Source: JALZKA01 sp963701205 (GTDB taxonomy: Bacteria > Actinomycetota > Thermoleophilia > Solirubrobacterales > 70-9). From it: a stretch of 64,000 nt of DNA. The translations under genes were made by a program, and so were the position numbers. Location of the stretch: positions 806,001 through 870,000 of the forward strand of contig OY969575.1 in the NCBI GenBank assembly GCA_963701205.1. Reading direction: 5' to 3'. Within the stretch, counting starts at the first letter, position 1. Each line of letters opens with the position of its first letter. Below, in pieces: positions 61,618 to 64,000 of the stretch. The notes under the pieces are model-generated. The model worked only from the letters and a program-made list of their open reading frames with translations. It did no database searches and was not told where the DNA came from.

Positions 61618-62961
61618 TTGACCAGGTTGCGCTACTTCCTCGCCGACCTCGGCTTCTGGCTGAAGACCAACCCCGCCAGGGCCGGCGTCTCGCTGCTGGC
61701 ATTTGGCTTGCTGCTCGCCACCGCGGCGCTCGGAATCAGGGAACTTGCTTCGACCGATTCCGACCGCGCAATCGGGCCCGCCCCCCAGGTGGTTGTTCGC
61801 ACCGAGGAGCCGCCGGACGACCCGGCGGATCTTGGCTTCCCTTCGTTTGCGACCGCCAACACGACGCGCGTTGCGGGGGCCGACTCCGTCGCGGTTGCGG
61901 CAGGGGTCGCGCTGGCGGCCTTCCCGGCCGCGCCTGGCGTCGAGGGACCGAGCGCCGTCACGCTGGTTGAAAGTTCGCAGTGGAGCGACGGGATCGCCGC
62001 AGCCTCGCTCGTGGCTGCTCCCGTCGGCGCGCCGATCTTGCTCTCAGAGGACGGCGAGCTTTCCGAGTTGACGGCCGGGGCACTCGCCGCCCTAGCACCA
62101 ACGGGAAGCGATGCGAAAGGCCAGCCTCAGGTCTTCGCAATTGGCAACGCACCTGAACCGGCTGGGGTTCAGACACGCACGGTGGAAGGCGACAATCCGG
62201 CCGCGGTAGCCGCTGAGATCGCGGGTTTGCGACAGGAACTGAGTGGTTCAGCTCCAGCCCACCTGCTCATTGCCAGCTCGGATGCGCCCGAGTTCGCGAT
62301 GCCCGCGGCGGCGTGGGCGGCACGCTCGGGTGACCCGGTCCTGTTCACCGGAGCGGATTCGGTCCCGAAGGAGACGCTCGACGTCATCAGCAGCCTGCCC
62401 CGTGTCCCGGTGTACCTGCTTGGCTCCGAAGCCGTCATCTCCCGCAAGGCTGCGGGCCAGATCAAGAAGGCGACGAACGCTGGGGTGGAACGGGCGGCCA
62501 ACGAGACCAGCCCGGTCGCCAACGCGATTGATTTCTCGCGATACCTCAACGGAAACTTCGGCTGGAATATCAACGACCCAGGGCATGGCTTCGTAATCGC
62601 CTCCACGTCTCGGCCCGCGGATGCGGGTGCGGCTGCCGCCCTCTCGGCAAGCGGCAGTTTCGGTCCGCTGCTTCTAACCGACGATGAGCAACTTTCGGCT
62701 GAGCTCGAGGCGTACCTCCTCGACCTGAAGCCCGGCTACGAAGACGACCCGACCCGGGCCTTCTACAACCACGTCTGGATCATCGGCGACGCCAATGTGA
62801 TCACCGTTGAAGCACAGGTCGTGATTGATGAAATCGTGGCCCTCGCGCCGATAAGGTCTGGCCAGGGCGGCTCCCTGCTGGATCTGCCCTCCGACAGCGC
62901 CGACCAGGACACCCGGAACACGACGCAAAAGGCAAAGAGGAAGGCCGGAAGCAAGCGGTGA
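61618..62961 (+). CDS. Cell-wall-binding-repeat (CWB2-like) surface protein
   Basis: About 447 residues from the TTG at 61618 (GGTAGG lies about 8 bases before). One N-terminal membrane helix (GVSLLAFGLLLATAALGI), then an extracellular part with repeats of the cell-wall-binding type: NTTRVAGADSVAVAAGVALAAFP, AILLSEDGELSELTAGALAAL-like blocks, DPVLFTGADSVPKETLDVI, VYLLGSEAVISRKA and PLLLTDDEQLSAELEAYLLDLKP. Such repeats attach proteins to wall polymers. A basic C-terminal tail (KAKRKAGSKR) follows. Downstream gene overlaps by GTGA. The start could be up to 36 codons earlier. Confidence 0.72.
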   Translation: MTRLRYFLADLGFWLKTNPARAGVSLLAFGLLLATAALGIRELASTDSDRAIGPAPQVVVRTEEPPDDPADLGFPSFATANTTRVAGADSVAVAAGVALAAFPAAPGVEGPSAVTLVESSQWSDGIAAASLVAAPVGAPILLSEDGELSELTAGALAALAPTGSDAKGQPQVFAIGNAPEPAGVQTRTVEGDNPAAVAAEIAGLRQELSGSAPAHLLIASSDAPEFAMPAAAWAARSGDPVLFTGADSVPKETLDVISSLPRVPVYLLGSEAVISRKAAGQIKKATNAGVERAANETSPVANAIDFSRYLNGNFGWNINDPGHGFVIASTSRPADAGAAAALSASGSFGPLLLTDDEQLSAELEAYLLDLKPGYEDDPTRAFYNHVWIIGDANVITVEAQVVIDEIVALAPIRSGQGGSLLDLPSDSADQDTRNTTQKAKRKAGSKR

Positions 62962-63188
62962 GCGAGAGCGAAAGAGCTGATCGAGTCGCTGGCACGGTTG
63001 GCGTGGATGACATCCGCGCCTTGGCCGGTCCGGCGACGCCGCACTTCGCTCTGCAGATCCGCAACCGGATCGCGAAGCTGATCGCCGGGCTACCAGCCGA
63101 GCACCCGGCGCGAGCGGAGGGCGAGCGTCAAATCGCCCGCTTGAGCGAACTCGCTGCCCACTCAGGCGAGCCGCGAAACGCCCGTTAG
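62958..63188 (+). CDS. Small hypothetical protein of 76 residues
   Basis: The GTG at 62958 overlaps the preceding stop (GTGA), so it is translationally coupled to the surface-protein gene. Charged and helical, no signal or membrane span: VDDIRALAGPATPHFALQIRNRIAKLIAGLPAEHPARAEGERQIARLSELA. Ala/Arg-rich composition. The helix pattern HFALQIRNRIAKLI is amphipathic. No family recognised. Confidence 0.6.
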   Translation: MSESERADRVAGTVGVDDIRALAGPATPHFALQIRNRIAKLIAGLPAEHPARAEGERQIARLSELAAHSGEPRNAR

Positions 63189-63210
63189 GCGCCCAGGCGC
63201 CAGCATGCGC

Positions 63211-63711
63211 CTAGCTGCCGCATTCCTTGAGACCGTAGTCCAGGGCTAGCTTGGAGGCCTCCTGCAGGTTGGGACCGCCCCCCTCGGCGAGGGTCGATGG
63301 GTCGCCCTCGGTCTCCGCGATGCCCTCGGCAAGGCCGCTGGTAATCGCGTCAAACGCGTCCTCATCGCCTTCAGGCGGTGTCAGGGCACGGAGTTGATCA
63401 AGCTGGCTCTGGAGGCTGGGAACAACGATCTCGGTCGCGAGCTGCTCGTACTGCGCCGCGCTCAGGTCGTCCGGGCCAGCAACGTTCGGAAACAGTTCAG
63501 CAATCTGATCGCGCTCGGAGGCTTCCCCCTCCGCGCAAATCGCATCCGCTGTCTTGATGAACTCTGCCCGCCCCGGAACGCCGGATGCGCCGCTGGCGCC
63601 GCTGGCTCCAGTTGCGCCGATATCGGCGAGCGGCTGGGGCTCATCATCGCCGCCGCACCCTGCAAAGGCGAGCGCTGCGATGGCGGCAATTACGGTCAGG
63701 TGGAGCCTCAA
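63211..63711 (-). CDS. Secreted lipoprotein with short collagen-like Gly-Ala-Ser repeat
   Basis: 166 residues. Type II signal peptide ending LAFAGC, a short GATGASGASGASGVPG repeat, then a helical domain (ADAICAEGEASERDQIAELFP, QYEQLATEIVVPSLQSQLDQLRALTPPEGDEDAFDAITSGLAEGIAE) ending LDYGLKECGS. Two mature Cys residues may pair. A paralogue continues at 63779-64000 upstream, so this looks like a duplicated pair. Function unknown. Confidence 0.72.
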   Translation of the reverse strand: MRLHLTVIAAIAALAFAGCGGDDEPQPLADIGATGASGASGASGVPGRAEFIKTADAICAEGEASERDQIAELFPNVAGPDDLSAAQYEQLATEIVVPSLQSQLDQLRALTPPEGDEDAFDAITSGLAEGIAETEGDPSTLAEGGGPNLQEASKLALDYGLKECGS

Positions 63712-63778
63712 GTTTCTTGTTCCTTCCGATTGCAGGGGTGTTGGCTGGCAGCAATGTAGCGATCGTCAAGCTGCCGCA

Positions 63779-64000
63779 TCAGCCGCGGAACCCACACTGG
63801 CGCGAGCCGTACGCCTCGGCCAATTGCTGGGCACGACGCAGCGGCGGCGGCGGGCCGTCCTCAAAAACCGCGGGGTTGGCCTCGAGCGCCTCGATCCCGG
63901 CCTCGGTGGCCGCGAGGATGGCCGCGATCTTGCCCTCGTCGCCCGGCGGCGGCTCCAGCGCAGCGATTGCGGCCACCTCGGCCCGCAACGCCGGCGCGAT
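63779..64000 (-). CDS. Partial lipoprotein paralogue, cut by the window edge
   Basis: Only the last 73 or so codons are present; the frame is open to base 64000. VAAIAALEPPPGDEGKIAAILAATEAGIEALEANPAVFEDG and LRRAQQLAEAYGSRQCGFRG match the end of the lipoprotein at 63211-63711 (DYGLKECGS), including the Cys near the C-terminus. The N-terminus lies outside the window. Confidence 0.65.
   Translation of the reverse strand: MAPALRAEVAAIAALEPPPGDEGKIAAILAATEAGIEALEANPAVFEDGPPPPLRRAQQLAEAYGSRQCGFRG

Noticed and set aside
1..64000. tRNA or rRNA genes
   Set aside because: None recognised on either strand apart from the tmRNA.

Overview
The window is GC-rich, densely packed chromosomal DNA. Short overlaps such as ATGA, TAATG and GTGA are common, and TTG and GTG starts are frequent. 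The organism is most likely an actinobacterium, probably of the Thermoleophilia/Solirubrobacterales type. The basis is the mycobacterium-like fatty-acid gene sets, the Gly/Cys lipoboxes, the cell-wall-binding-repeat protein and the FtsEX/SmpB/tmRNA arrangement. This placement is inference; no rRNA or marker phylogeny is present.

Layout. 1-12.5 kb is lipid metabolism: a cut-off cholesterol-oxidase-like flavoprotein; a minus-strand operon of two paired acyl-CoA dehydrogenases, thiolase, FabG4-type reductase and MaoC hydratase (a beta-oxidation-like set); a FabR/DesT-like TetR regulator divergent from a reductase plus fatty-acyl desaturase, with a palindromic operator between them; and an acyl-CoA oxidase. 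12.6-15 kb is a polar amino-acid ABC transporter. 15-18.3 kb has a NodIJ-like ABC exporter, greA and the tmRNA gene. 19-30 kb has an M50 protease, a disulfide-reductase-like flavoprotein, then the ftsE-ftsX-S41 protease-RNase R-smpB-HhH operon and a split transketolase. 30-34 kb holds a small cluster related to methylamine-dehydrogenase (mau) genes, but its light-chain homologue appears to lack the TTQ-forming tryptophans. 34-40.3 kb has nadA, mutM, nadC, a FIST protein and prfB with its programmed frameshift.

40.4-47.5 kb is the most unusual part: five tandem paralogous genes, each encoding a signal peptide and seven nearly identical 60-residue blades (35 blades at a 180-nt period), with nearly identical leaders between genes. 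The block sits between prfB and secA, which are neighbours in many bacteria. 48-64 kb returns to housekeeping: secA, an asparagine-synthase-like protein, endonuclease IV, hpf, comF, the thrC-hom-lysA amino-acid operon, an M23 envelope hydrolase, a cell-wall-binding-repeat protein and small lipoproteins.

A recurring oddity is that six otherwise well-conserved genes carry nine interruptions. Each is repaired by removing a single base, always in the same direction. Insertion-type sequence error is the simplest reading, but the uniform direction deserves checking.
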